Source: Macrococcus capreoli (lineage in GTDB: Bacteria; Bacillota; Bacilli; Staphylococcales; Staphylococcaceae). From it: a DNA stretch of 64,000 nt. The stretch covers positions 62,001 to 126,000 of the forward strand of contig NZ_JAOTIS010000003.1 of assembly GCF_025628935.1 (NCBI RefSeq), read 5' to 3'. Each line of letters begins with the position of its first letter. Positions within the stretch are counted from its first letter, which is position 1. The notes below the pieces were generated by a model. It saw nothing but the letters and a program-made list of their open reading frames with translations. It was not told where the DNA came from and did not search any database. The position numbers and the translations under genes are program-made. Positions 1 to 8,087 of the stretch are shown one piece after another.

Positions 1-742
1 GATATTGTACCGTATTTGCTTTAATCGCCTTAAAAAATGGTACGTGTACAAACATACTTTGATAAAAAATGTGCAGTGCAGAATGAATGCCTTTTCCTAA
101 TACCAATTTCTTCATCTCTGTAATAATTCGTTCTATCGAAACAAATTCAATGGTATGCGCAAATTGATGAATCGCATCCATTGTTTGCACTTCAATATCA
201 AAGTCCAGTACACTTTGGAATCGTATTGCGCGCATCATACGTAACGCATCTTCTTCAAATCGACTTCGCGCATTACCCACTGCACGGATTTGTTGAAGCG
301 CTAAATCACTTTGCCCATCAAAATAATCAATCACTTCCAATGATTCGGTCAATGCTAATGCATTGATAGTAAAATCACGGCGTTCTAAATCAGATTTCAA
401 ATCTGATACGAATTGTACTTGTTCAGGACGCCGATGATCTGAATATTCACCATCAATTCTAAATGTTGTGACTTCAAACTGATAATCATGCCACAAAACA
501 AGTACCGTGCCATGCTCAATACCCACAGGTACCGTTCTATCAAAAAACGTAATCATCTGATCTGGTACACAATTTGTTGTAATATCAATATCATTGATAT
601 CTTGCCCTAGTAATATATTACGCACAGCGCCACCGACGATATATGCCTCATATCCATGTTGATTTAATACACCGATTACTTCGTTTGCAGCATGAATCAA
701 TGATTGTGTCGCTTTATTTAAATGAGATATATCTAATTTCAT
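1..742 (-). CDS. cca: CCA tRNA nucleotidyltransferase (partial, 3' end outside window)
   Basis: Adds or repairs the 3'-CCA end of tRNAs using CTP and ATP. I translated this frame directly; the first 247 residues lie in the window and the C-terminus continues past base 1. The nucleotidyltransferase head domain is clear: GGAVRN at residues 37-42, the metal-binding DID at 51-53, and RRDFTINA at 121-128, followed by an RMMRAIRF segment and the helical body. The ATG at 742 begins MKLDISHLNK. It lies 19 bp downstream of bshA on the same strand, as in the B. subtilis bshA-cca order. Identity is secure; only completeness is unknown. Confidence 0.95.
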   Translation of the reverse strand, partial: MKLDISHLNKATQSLIHAANEVIGVLNQHGYEAYIVGGAVRNILLGQDINDIDITTNCVPDQMITFFDRTVPVGIEHGTVLVLWHDYQFEVTTFRIDGEYSDHRRPEQVQFVSDLKSDLERRDFTINALALTESLEVIDYFDGQSDLALQQIRAVGNARSRFEEDALRMMRAIRFQSVLDFDIEVQTMDAIHQFAHTIEFVSIERIITEMKKLVLGKGIHSALHIFYQSMFVHVPFFKAIKANTVQY

Positions 743-761
743 AATAACTCCACTCATTTTA

Positions 762-1883
762 TTATTTTTTTACTAATGAACGGTATATTGCTTCATATTG
801 GTCTGTAATTATGGCTGAATGGAATCTGTCGTTAATGTCAGATTTCATTGCTGTCTGAAACTGTTTATAAAGCGTTTCATTTGTAAGTAATTCAATTGCA
901 TATTCACTTGCAGCTTTCGTATCACCGACGTCAACAATATAGCCAGTTTCATTATGTTTAACAACTTCCTGTATCCCTCCAGCTGTTGTTCCAATACAAA
1001 CGACACCAGTATGCATCGCTTCTAGTAACACAAGTCCGAAACTTTCTTTTTCACTCATCAATAAAAATAAATCTGCCATTTGATAGTAACTTGCCACTTG
1101 ATCTTGTTTCCCTAAAAACATCACATCATCAGAAACACCTAATTTTTTTGCATATGCTCGCATTTTCGTTAGTTCTGGACCATCACCGAGTAATATCAAT
1201 TTTGATTTTAATTTATTTCTTACTAAGCTAAACGTTTTAATGACATCTTGAATGCGCTTTACTTTTCTAAAGTTAGAAACATGAATCAATACTTTGTAAT
1301 CGTCGGGAATACCGTAACACGCTCTGAGTGCTTGATTATCAATTTGCTCAAAATCACGTTCATTAATAAAGTTATATACAGTTCTAATTTCTTTATTCGG
1401 TCCAATAATATCGTAAGTTTCTTGTGTCAATGCGTTACTAACACTTGTTACTACATCGCTTTCTTCTATACCGAATTTAATGGCATCTTTTAATGTTGAG
1501 TCATATCCTAATACCGTGATATCAGTACCATGCAAAGTCGTAACAATACCAACATCTTTTCGCGCAATTTGACGTGCTAATATGCCACAAATTGCATGCG
1601 GTACAGCATAATGCATATGTAGAACGTCTAAATCATAAACATTAATCACCTCCGCTATTTTTGTCGCTAATGTAATATCATACGGAGGGTATTGAAATAC
1701 CGAGTATTGATTGACATCAACTTGATGTATTGTAATATTGGGCATTTGAAACTGAATTCTAAATGGCGTATTTGACGTAATAAAATGCACTTCATGCCCT
1801 CTTTCAGCCATCTTTATTCCAAGTTCTGTAGCGATAATTCCTGATCCGCCCATCGTAGGATAACATGTTATTCCTATTTTCAT
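762..1883 (-). CDS. bshA: N-acetyl-alpha-D-glucosaminyl L-malate synthase (bacillithiol step 1)
   Basis: Family GT4 glycosyltransferase that joins UDP-GlcNAc to L-malate, the first step of bacillithiol synthesis in the cytosol. The 373 residues have the expected length. Visible landmarks are the N-terminal glycine loop GGSG (12-15), HGTD (118-121), the SNFRKVKR segment (203-210) typical of BshA, and the nucleotide-sugar binding ESFGLVLLEAM (280-290). An AGGAGG ribosome site precedes the ATG at 1883. It sits between mgsA and cca, as in Bacillus, although bshB1, which lies next to it there, is absent from this cluster. Together with ypdA and brxB elsewhere in the window it indicates that bacillithiol is the main low-molecular-weight thiol. 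Confidence 0.93.
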   Translation of the reverse strand: MKIGITCYPTMGGSGIIATELGIKMAERGHEVHFITSNTPFRIQFQMPNITIHQVDVNQYSVFQYPPYDITLATKIAEVINVYDLDVLHMHYAVPHAICGILARQIARKDVGIVTTLHGTDITVLGYDSTLKDAIKFGIEESDVVTSVSNALTQETYDIIGPNKEIRTVYNFINERDFEQIDNQALRACYGIPDDYKVLIHVSNFRKVKRIQDVIKTFSLVRNKLKSKLILLGDGPELTKMRAYAKKLGVSDDVMFLGKQDQVASYYQMADLFLLMSEKESFGLVLLEAMHTGVVCIGTTAGGIQEVVKHNETGYIVDVGDTKAASEYAIELLTNETLYKQFQTAMKSDINDRFHSAIITDQYEAIYRSLVKK

Positions 1884-1892
1884 AATTGCCTC

Positions 1893-2261
1893 CTAAAGTG
1901 ATTCAAAATAAGTAATGATAGCAAGTGCGCTACCTTCATTTGTTGCAAGTGGTACATCATATACATCAGATAGACGTAATAATGCACTTACATCAGGTTC
2001 ATGGGGTTGTGCTGTTAACGGATCTCTAAAGAAAAATATGGCATCAATTAAATTATTCGCCACTAGAGCACCGATTTCCTGGTCACCGCCAAGCGGACCC
2101 GATTTAAAACGTTTAACTTCTAATCCTGTTCTTTCCATTACGCGTAAACCTGTCGTACCTGTAGCAAATAGTTCATGTTTACGAAATTCATCCAGATGAT
2201 GCTCTATAAATTGCACGAGTGCATCTTTCTTCTGATCATGTGCAATGATTGCAAACCTCAT
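1893..2261 (-). CDS. mgsA: Methylglyoxal synthase
   Basis: Converts dihydroxyacetone phosphate to methylglyoxal and phosphate, a bypass that relieves sugar-phosphate stress. The 122 residues carry the family signatures: ATGTTG (33-38), the phosphate-binding SGPLGGDQ (54-61), FFRDPL (77-82) and HEPDV (87-91). H8, D60, D80, H87 and D90 line up with E. coli H19, D71, D91, H98 and D101 at a constant offset of 11, so the active site is complete. The start overlaps the stop of the upstream MazG-like gene as ATGA, so the two are translationally coupled. Methylglyoxal is detoxified by bacillithiol in Bacillus, which makes the neighbouring bshA a functional match. Confidence 0.93.
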   Translation of the reverse strand: MRFAIIAHDQKKDALVQFIEHHLDEFRKHELFATGTTGLRVMERTGLEVKRFKSGPLGGDQEIGALVANNLIDAIFFFRDPLTAQPHEPDVSALLRLSDVYDVPLATNEGSALAIITYFESL

Positions 2262-2584
2262 GCTTCATCCACCCTTTCAAAGCGGTTTTTATCTCGCTGA
2301 TTAAATTTATCCATCGTTAGATTAAAACTAGCTGTCAAATCAATATCCATTGAGTTCGCTAAACAAATGAGTACAAATAAATTGTCGGCCAGTTCCATCC
2401 CGATATCTTTTTCTTTCTCTGATAATTTCTTTTGTTTAGGTCCGTATACATGCATAATTTCTCGAGAAAGTTCTCCAACTTCTTCTGTTAAACGCACCAT
2501 ATTTTCCATCGGGCTAAAGTACCCTAGTTTAAACTGTTGAATATATTCATCTACTTCATGTTGCATATCTTGTAAAGTTTTCAT
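2258..2584 (-). CDS. MazG-like nucleotide pyrophosphohydrolase (YpjD family)
   Basis: Small all-alpha NTP pyrophosphohydrolase of the MazG superfamily, probably a house-cleaning enzyme that hydrolyses non-canonical nucleotides; the true substrate is unknown. The 108 residues have the metal-binding pattern EExxE (E34, E35, E38) followed by ExxD (E64, D67). I place the start at 2584, where a GGAGG site stands directly upstream of MKTLQDMQ; a longer frame reaching 2653 has no ribosome site and would run into the promoter of the divergent gene. It is first in the operon with mgsA, bshA and cca, as ypjD is in B. subtilis. Confidence 0.88.
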   Translation of the reverse strand: MKTLQDMQHEVDEYIQQFKLGYFSPMENMVRLTEEVGELSREIMHVYGPKQKKLSEKEKDIGMELADNLFVLICLANSMDIDLTASFNLTMDKFNQRDKNRFERVDEA

Positions 2585-2643
2585 AAATACCTCCAAAACA
2601 ATATCGTAATTATGTATAATATTTTGTAAAAGGGGGAGTGCCA

Positions 2644-3522
2644 ATGCAATCAATCATTAAAGTAAAGCCCATCAACATCATGATGATTTTAATTGGTTCA
2701 TTTATATTTAGTTTTGGTATCGTCAATTTTAATATGGCAAACGCTTTAACTGAAGGCGGTTTTACCGGTATTGCTTTAATATTATACCATTTATTTCAGT
2801 TTAGCCCTGCAATATTGAATTTAGTTTTTAATATACCATTATTTTTTGTCGGTTATAAACTACTCGGAAGGTTATCATTTATTTATACATTAATCGGCAC
2901 TTTAAGTGTATCTTTATTTTTGTGGATATGCGAAAAATATCCTTTACAAATCAATTTAAAAGATGACTTATTACTTGCAAGTTTATTTGGTGGTGTATTT
3001 ATCGGTGTTGGCCTTGGTATTATTTTTAGATTTGGTGGTACAACGGGTGGAGTTGATATACTAGCTCGCTTAATGAAGAAATTCTTTGAAGTGCCGATGG
3101 GGCGTACGATGTTTGCTTTCGATTGTTGTGTATTATTGGCGACTTATTTAACAATCGGGGATTATCGTATTACGATGTATACGTTAGTCTGTGTATTTGT
3201 CGGCGCACGTGTAATTGATATGATACAGGATTCCGGCTATTCTGCACGTGGTGCAATGATTATCTCAGACCATCATGAAGCAATTTCAGATGAAATCAGT
3301 AACGTACTAGAACGCGGGGTCACCTTAATTTCAGCGAGTGGTCACTATTCAAAAATAGAACGCCCTATAGTATATTGTGTCGTCCCTAGAAATGAACTGA
3401 CACGACTCAAACAAGTGATTCATAGTATTGACCCTCATGCTTTCGTTTCATTATTAGACGTTCATGATGTGCTAGGAGAAGGATTTACATTAGATGAATT
3501 TAAAAAGCCTTTAGAACACTAA
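2644..3522 (+). CDS. YitT family membrane protein with DUF2179 domain (YpjC-like)
   Basis: Integral membrane protein of unknown function. The 292 residues contain several hydrophobic helices in roughly the first 190 residues, including a glycine-rich RFGGTTGGVDI loop, then a soluble C-terminal DUF2179 domain beginning near the SGYSARGAMIIS segment. The ATG at 2644 has an AGGGGGAG ribosome site seven bases upstream; the in-frame GTG at 2638 overlaps that site and is rejected. B. subtilis ypjC lies beside ypjD in the same genomic block, but there both genes point the same way, whereas here they diverge. No transport substrate can be inferred. Confidence 0.85.
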   Translation: MQSIIKVKPINIMMILIGSFIFSFGIVNFNMANALTEGGFTGIALILYHLFQFSPAILNLVFNIPLFFVGYKLLGRLSFIYTLIGTLSVSLFLWICEKYPLQINLKDDLLLASLFGGVFIGVGLGIIFRFGGTTGGVDILARLMKKFFEVPMGRTMFAFDCCVLLATYLTIGDYRITMYTLVCVFVGARVIDMIQDSGYSARGAMIISDHHEAISDEISNVLERGVTLISASGHYSKIERPIVYCVVPRNELTRLKQVIHSIDPHAFVSLLDVHDVLGEGFTLDEFKKPLEH

Positions 3523-3550
3523 TAATGCAATATACATTGATAAAAAATAA

Positions 3551-3592
3551 AAAATGGGCAAGACACTTCGTCATTGCCCTTTTATTATATCA
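3551..3592. terminator. Bidirectional terminator between the YitT and YugP genes
   Basis: GGGCAA and TTGCCC arms, extended inside by GAC/GTC around a small loop, with A-rich sequence on the left and T-rich sequence on the right. It lies between two convergent genes and can serve both. Confidence 0.75.
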
Positions 3593-3602
3593 AGTTTCGT
3601 AA

Positions 3603-4298
3603 TTAGTCTGCGTTTCTTGCCATCATAAAGAATCTTAAAAACTCTGCAACGGCAACTGCTGTTGCTGCAACATATGTCATCGCTGCTGCTGATAATACAC
3701 TTTTCGCATGTCGATACTCTTCTTCATTAACAATATGAAGTGCTTCAATTTGTTGCATCGCACGTTTACTTGCATCAAATTCCACGGGTAACGTGACGAT
3801 TGAGAACAATACAGCAAATGACATAAGGACAACGCCTGCCCAAATAGCCATTGCGCCAATACCGCCACCTTGATGACTTATACCTGTTAACACAGCACCA
3901 ATCATGATTAACATGTAACTAAATGTCGTCCCTAAGTTTGCTAAAGGAACCAATGAACTACGCACTTTCAACATTCCATAACCCGTCGCATGTTGAATCG
4001 CATGACCTACTTCATGGGCAGCTATCGCAGTACCTGCAACACTTGGTTGTCTAAAGTTAGTTGGACTTAATACGACCACTTTTTTTGAAGGATCATAATG
4101 ATCTGATAAGAATCCTTCGCCTTCAATTACACGAACATCCGTAATACCATTTGCTGCAAGTATTTCCTCCGCAACTTGTTGACCTGTTTTGCCACTCGTT
4201 GAACGTACACGACTATACTTATTATAAGTAGATTTCACTTTATATTGAAAATACATCGGTACTAACATAATAATAATAAAATACAAAATATAACTCAT
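3603..4298 (-). CDS. Zinc metallopeptidase, YugP family (membrane)
   Basis: Membrane-anchored zinc metallopeptidase. The 231 residues start with a hydrophobic helix (about 3-17), then a cytosolic or exposed domain with HEVGHAIQH at 95-103, in which H95 and H99 are the expected zinc ligands and E96 the catalytic base. Three more hydrophobic segments follow (roughly 125-145, 148-170, 205-225). Length and motif match the B. subtilis YugP family. The substrate is not known. It stands alone between terminators, not in the qcr operon. Confidence 0.85.
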   Translation of the reverse strand: MSYILYFIIIMLVPMYFQYKVKSTYNKYSRVRSTSGKTGQQVAEEILAANGITDVRVIEGEGFLSDHYDPSKKVVVLSPTNFRQPSVAGTAIAAHEVGHAIQHATGYGMLKVRSSLVPLANLGTTFSYMLIMIGAVLTGISHQGGGIGAMAIWAGVVLMSFAVLFSIVTLPVEFDASKRAMQQIEALHIVNEEEYRHAKSVLSAAAMTYVAATAVAVAEFLRFFMMARNAD

Positions 4299-4352
4299 AA
4301 ATGTATTTCCTCCTTCAGATTAACTAATATTATTTTATAAAAATGGTCAAAA

Positions 4353-4937
4353 TTAATCAAATGTTATGTTCTTTTTGATTAGCAGATATAACAAACTAAA
4401 ACAAAAAACTGTGAGCCAAAATGAAAAATAACCAATATGTTGTATATATTGACTTAACATACTATATACAGGATATTGCATATAAACATAATCAATCACA
4501 TCATTATGGAATACCCATACAGCAGTCATCAATAAGTGCTTGATTTCAATTTTAAACAATGGGAAAAATAATAATGCCTGAATTGCCATAATCGCATGTG
4601 AAATGCACAACATCACACCTATGCCTGTTATTTCACCTAATTCAAGAAATGTAAAGATGTTCATTACAACTGCCCAGACCCCATATTTAATTAATGTAAT
4701 AAACGCTAAGCATTCAACAATTTTAAAATGCTTATTTAATACGATAGCGATAAGTGCAATCACTAAAAATAACGTCGCAGTAGGACTGTCTGGAACGAAT
4801 GGGGTAAAATACCATTCCGTTTCTTTCAACTGCCCCATATACCAATAGTAACCATAAATAGTACCTAATAAATTACACAAAATAATAAAAATCAAGAATG
4901 CTTTATTTTGTATCCAATAGTAGTATTGATCCATCAT
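4353..4937 (-). CDS. DUF1405 membrane protein (YpjA-like)
   Basis: A 194-residue polytopic membrane protein with about six hydrophobic helices and almost no soluble domain. Family DUF1405 genes (YpjA in B. subtilis) lie directly downstream of qcrC, as here, which suggests a link to cytochrome bc assembly or function, but no activity is known. Here a strong hairpin separates it from qcrC, so it may be transcribed by readthrough or from its own promoter. The GAGGTGATGG site lies just before two consecutive ATG codons; either could start the protein. Confidence 0.8.
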   Translation of the reverse strand: MMDQYYYWIQNKAFLIFIILCNLLGTIYGYYWYMGQLKETEWYFTPFVPDSPTATLFLVIALIAIVLNKHFKIVECLAFITLIKYGVWAVVMNIFTFLELGEITGIGVMLCISHAIMAIQALLFFPLFKIEIKHLLMTAVWVFHNDVIDYVYMQYPVYSMLSQYIQHIGYFSFWLTVFCFSLLYLLIKKNITFD

Positions 4938-4950
4938 CCATCACCTCATA

Positions 4951-4980
4951 AAAAAAGAATCATCACAAGGATGATTCTTA
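4951..4980 (-). terminator. Terminator downstream of qcrC
   Basis: Perfect 10-bp stem (AAGAATCATC with GATGATTCTT) around a 5-base loop, followed on the minus strand by a run of six T. It sits between the qcrC stop and the DUF1405 gene. Confidence 0.85.
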
Positions 4981-4985
4981 AGTTA

Positions 4986-5774
4986 TTATTTCTTAAGTGG
5001 TTTACCATTTTCGTCAGTTTCTTCTAAACCTTCGATAAATTTACCAACTTCTTTAATTTGTTCTTTAGTTAACGTATCTTTGAATGAAGGCATTGGTCCA
5101 GAACCTTTTTCAACAAAAGCTTCTACACCAGCCGCAGGTAAATTTAACTTAACTAAGTTAGGACCTGCACCACCTGTTAATTCACCACCATGACAACTTG
5201 TACAGTTTGACTTGATGATTTTTTCATACGTTGGATTTTTCTTATCTAAGTTTGTAAATACAATCTTACCTTGCATCCCTTGTTTCTTCCAATCATGATA
5301 ATGTGAAGATTCCCAAGTTGTGTAGAAGATAACAGCAACAGCTAATAACATAAAGCCAGAAGCTAAAGGACGTTTAGTCCACTTTCTTTCCGGACCATTG
5401 TCTAACCAAGGTGCTAACATTAATGCACCAAATGCAATACCTGGCATTACGATTGCACCAAATGTGTTAAATGGACCCGATGCATAAGTGTACTTTAAGA
5501 TTTGGTATAAGAATAAGAAATACCAGTCTGGTAATGGTGTGTAACCCGTATCCGACGGATCAGCAATACGCTCTAACGGTGATGGATGTGCAACCGTTAA
5601 ACATAAATATGCTACTAAGAATACAGCACCTGTCATCCACTCTTTTAATAAGAAATCAGGCCAGAAACTTTCTGTTTTACCTGGAAATTCTGAATAATCT
5701 CGATTTAATTTCGGTTTCTCATATGATTTAATACGTGAGTCACCAACAAATTTCATCCCTTTACCGCGATGCAT
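4986..5774 (-). CDS. qcrC: Menaquinol:cytochrome c reductase, cytochrome b/c subunit
   Basis: Subunit of the Bacillus-type bc complex in the cytoplasmic membrane. The 262 residues combine a subunit-IV-like part, with PDWYFLF (82-88) near the quinol site and three membrane helices, and a C-terminal cytochrome c domain on the outer face. The heme c site is CTSCH at 191-195, with M228 in a GPMPSF loop as the likely sixth ligand. The ATG at 5774 follows an AAAGGAGG site. It is last of three genes in qcrA-qcrB-qcrC. Covalent heme attachment would need the ResABC genes found at 31.6-34.9 kb. S. aureus has no bc complex, so this gene separates the organism from that species. Confidence 0.95.
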   Translation of the reverse strand: MHRGKGMKFVGDSRIKSYEKPKLNRDYSEFPGKTESFWPDFLLKEWMTGAVFLVAYLCLTVAHPSPLERIADPSDTGYTPLPDWYFLFLYQILKYTYASGPFNTFGAIVMPGIAFGALMLAPWLDNGPERKWTKRPLASGFMLLAVAVIFYTTWESSHYHDWKKQGMQGKIVFTNLDKKNPTYEKIIKSNCTSCHGGELTGGAGPNLVKLNLPAAGVEAFVEKGSGPMPSFKDTLTKEQIKEVGKFIEGLEETDENGKPLKK

Positions 5775-5806
5775 CTATATTACCTCCTTTTATAGTGTAT
5801 TCGTGT

Positions 5807-6481
5807 TTATAGTGGCCCCGAAATACCTTGTTTTCTGATCATGATAAAGTGAGCTGCTAACAACGCGAATAGACATGCAGGTAAGAAGAATACATGAATA
5901 GCGAAGAATCGCGTTAATGTTTGTGCACCAACAATTTGTGGATCACCTGCTAATAATGTCTTAACCCAAGGCCCAATGAAAGGTACAGATTCTGCAATTT
6001 GTAAACCTACTTTTGTTGCAAATAGTGCTTTCATATCCCATGGTAATAAATAGCCAGTGAAAGATAAGCCTAACATAACAAAGAAAATTAATACGCCGAC
6101 TAACCAGTTTAACTCACGTGGTTGTTTGTAACTACCCGTAAAGAATACACGAAGCGTATGTAAAAACATCATAACAACAACTAAACTTGCACCCCAGTGA
6201 TGCATACCACGAACAATGACACCCGCAGCAACATCATGTTGTAAATAATACACTGATTTCCAGGCATTAACGATATCTGGTACATAATACATCGTCAAGA
6301 ACATACCTGATAATACTTGAATTACTGTAATGAAAAACGTTAATCCACCAAAACAATATACGAATGCAGAAAAGTGATAAGCAGGGTTAACATGCTCAGG
6401 CACCTCATGATCTGCGATATCGCGCCAGATTGGTGTTATATCAAGTCTGTCATCGACCCAATCATAGATTTTATCGATCAT
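5807..6481 (-). CDS. qcrB: Menaquinol:cytochrome c reductase, cytochrome b6 subunit
   Basis: Cytochrome b6-type subunit that carries the b hemes and shapes the quinol oxidation and reduction sites. The 224 residues contain four main hydrophobic helices; the heme-ligand region RGMHHWGAS (91-99) and H108 in FLHTLRVFFTG are clear, and a second pair of histidines lies in the last helix region (HVFFLPACL and AAHFIM). The length is that of the short b6 type, in which the remaining helices belong to QcrC. A strong AGGAGGG site precedes ATG 6481, eleven bases after the qcrA stop. Confidence 0.95.
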   Translation of the reverse strand: MIDKIYDWVDDRLDITPIWRDIADHEVPEHVNPAYHFSAFVYCFGGLTFFITVIQVLSGMFLTMYYVPDIVNAWKSVYYLQHDVAAGVIVRGMHHWGASLVVVMMFLHTLRVFFTGSYKQPRELNWLVGVLIFFVMLGLSFTGYLLPWDMKALFATKVGLQIAESVPFIGPWVKTLLAGDPQIVGAQTLTRFFAIHVFFLPACLFALLAAHFIMIRKQGISGPL

Positions 6482-6492
6482 TTTTTACCCTC

Positions 6493-6996
6493 CTATTTCA
6501 CTAATTCATTTGGATGTTTTTTACCGATTGTTAACATTCCGCCTTTTTCGCCAGTTTCATACTGATCTAAAGGCCCAAGTGGTGGTGTACCCGGAATATT
6601 CTTACCATTTTTCTCGTAACGACCATTATGACATGGACAATAGAACTGATTCGGATTAGATTTATCACCATTCCATGAAACCGTACAACCTAAATGCTTA
6701 CACACTGGAGATAATGCGACAATCTTTCCTCCATCTTTATAAACCCATGCAAATGCAGTTACTTCGCTCGTATACCATGCATCTTTTTGTTCGAATTTGA
6801 AGTCAACTTTCGTTGGTTCTTCTTTAATCTCCGAAACTTTTACGCTTGTTGTTATCATGTTCCCTGCTGCTCCAGACTTAAACACAGGATCTAACGCAAA
6901 GCGACCTAAAGGCATAACCATACCAGCAGCCATAAATGATCCAACTCCCATTAGGGAATAGTTTAAAAATTGGCGTCTTGTGACACGTTGGCTCAT
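6493..6996 (-). CDS. qcrA: Menaquinol:cytochrome c reductase, Rieske iron-sulfur subunit
   Basis: Rieske [2Fe-2S] protein that takes the first electron from menaquinol. The 167 residues open with a TAT-like RRQFLN (7-12) and a hydrophobic anchor (about 15-30). The cluster ligands are C99-x-H101-x2-C104 and C120-x-C122-H123; C104 and C122 are the usual disulfide pair. It is the first gene of qcrABC. A good sigma-A promoter lies about 60-85 bases upstream, so the three genes form one operon separate from the ypi genes. Confidence 0.95.
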   Translation of the reverse strand: MSQRVTRRQFLNYSLMGVGSFMAAGMVMPLGRFALDPVFKSGAAGNMITTSVKVSEIKEEPTKVDFKFEQKDAWYTSEVTAFAWVYKDGGKIVALSPVCKHLGCTVSWNGDKSNPNQFYCPCHNGRYEKNGKNIPGTPPLGPLDQYETGEKGGMLTIGKKHPNELVK

Positions 6997-7052
6997 TTAA
7001 TTTTCCCCCCTCTAACGCGATTCTTTTATATAAAATATACTAGGACATATCA

Positions 7053-7081
7053 ATTTTAGCTTAATAACTCAGCTTGGTCAA
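7053..7081 (-). promoter_or_regulatory. Promoter of the qcrABC operon
   Basis: On the minus strand TTGACC (7076-7081), a 17-base spacer and TAAAAT (7053-7058); five of six bases match in each hexamer. An imperfect inverted repeat, ACAATTT (7091-7097) and AAATTGT (7106-7112), lies just upstream and could be a regulator site or a weak terminator for ypiF. Confidence 0.7.
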
Positions 7082-7114
7082 TAAGATGTCACAATTTATG
7101 TACTAAAATTGTCA

Positions 7115-7540
7115 TTATTTATTCCACACTTGTATTATCGCTTTCATCAATGCTTTTATATTATCCTGAACGAAACTCTGCTTCATCTCATTATCTAAAC
7201 TTTCGAGCGGTAAAATATTTATTTTATGCACATTTTCTTTTTCTAAATTAAACTTTTGTGGTGTTACAAAAATTAAATTTTTAAAACCAAATGAAACAAG
7301 TTGCGCTTCAGCTTGTGTTAACACTTGATGATCTTCAAATATTTGAATCGGTGGAATCACAAGTAAGCGACCTTTAAATTGTTGTTCAACACCCATTGTA
7401 ACGTATTGAATCATTTCATAATGATCTGCAATATCGATAAGGTGTTTCGAGTAATCTACAGGTACAACTGGAATGATGACAGTGTCGATATATTCCAGCT
7501 GATCTTGTAGTGTCTTTAAATCTTGATGATTAAATAACAT
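7115..7540 (-). CDS. ypiF: DUF2487 family protein (YpiF-like)
   Basis: A 141-residue soluble protein of unknown function. The opening (residues 15-31, reading YIDTVIIPVVPVDYSKH) and the later QFKGRLLVIPPIQIF stretch fit the DUF2487/YpiF family. It overlaps the end of ypiB by 11 bases, so the two are translationally coupled. In B. subtilis ypiA, ypiB and ypiF also precede qcrA, so the position supports the call. No cofactor motif is visible. Confidence 0.75.
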   Translation of the reverse strand: MLFNHQDLKTLQDQLEYIDTVIIPVVPVDYSKHLIDIADHYEMIQYVTMGVEQQFKGRLLVIPPIQIFEDHQVLTQAEAQLVSFGFKNLIFVTPQKFNLEKENVHKINILPLESLDNEMKQSFVQDNIKALMKAIIQVWNK

Positions 7541-8087
7541 TGTTACGCTCCCTCTCTAAATCTTTCTTTAATTGAGTAAGTAAATTGAATCTTTTTTCCT
7601 GCTTATAGATTAATGTATTTTCAATCGCCATATTTATTTGATTCATTAAATAATCATATAGTTTTTTGTTTTGCAACAATGTAAATAAATCTAATTTTGA
7701 AGCAATGTAATCAAGTGTAATAAATTGCGCTTCGATTGTAAATAAGTCTATAGAATGCATGATTTCTTGTTGACATAAAGATTTAAATCTTGCATCTTCA
7801 AACATCATTTTTATATTTAATTCATCGCGGTTACTCAATAAATAATGAAAAATCACATCACTATCCGTATAAATACCATGCTTTAATATTAAATGGACTT
7901 TAAAGTTATTAAAGAGTATCAATTGATTATTGAATTGAGTTGACTGTTTAAATCGTAATGTATAAAGAATTTCATCTTTATCTTTCATAAGATTCAGCAA
8001 CCATACAGTATTTTTATCGTGTATTTCGTAGTAATGCAATAGATACTTTAAAAATGCTCTGCGTGCTTCAATTAAATCGACTTGCAT
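7530..8087 (-). CDS. ypiB: UPF0302 family protein (YpiB-like)
   Basis: A 185-residue soluble helical protein. The N-terminal EARRAFLKYLLHYYEI and the following TVWLLNLM segment match the UPF0302/YpiB family; the family has no proven biochemical function. It begins one base after the stop of the TPR gene ypiA and overlaps ypiF at its end, which indicates one operon. Its size agrees with staphylococcal relatives. Confidence 0.8.
   Translation of the reverse strand: MQVDLIEARRAFLKYLLHYYEIHDKNTVWLLNLMKDKDEILYTLRFKQSTQFNNQLILFNNFKVHLILKHGIYTDSDVIFHYLLSNRDELNIKMMFEDARFKSLCQQEIMHSIDLFTIEAQFITLDYIASKLDLFTLLQNKKLYDYLMNQINMAIENTLIYKQEKRFNLLTQLKKDLERERNNVI

Noticed and set aside
1915-2199. Plus-strand frame opposite mgsA
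   Set aside because: Antisense shadow of a gene with a complete active site.
7091-7112. Inverted repeat ACAATTT/AAATTGT upstream of qcrA as a Rex or ResD site
   Set aside because: It does not fit either consensus well enough to name a regulator; noted only under the promoter.
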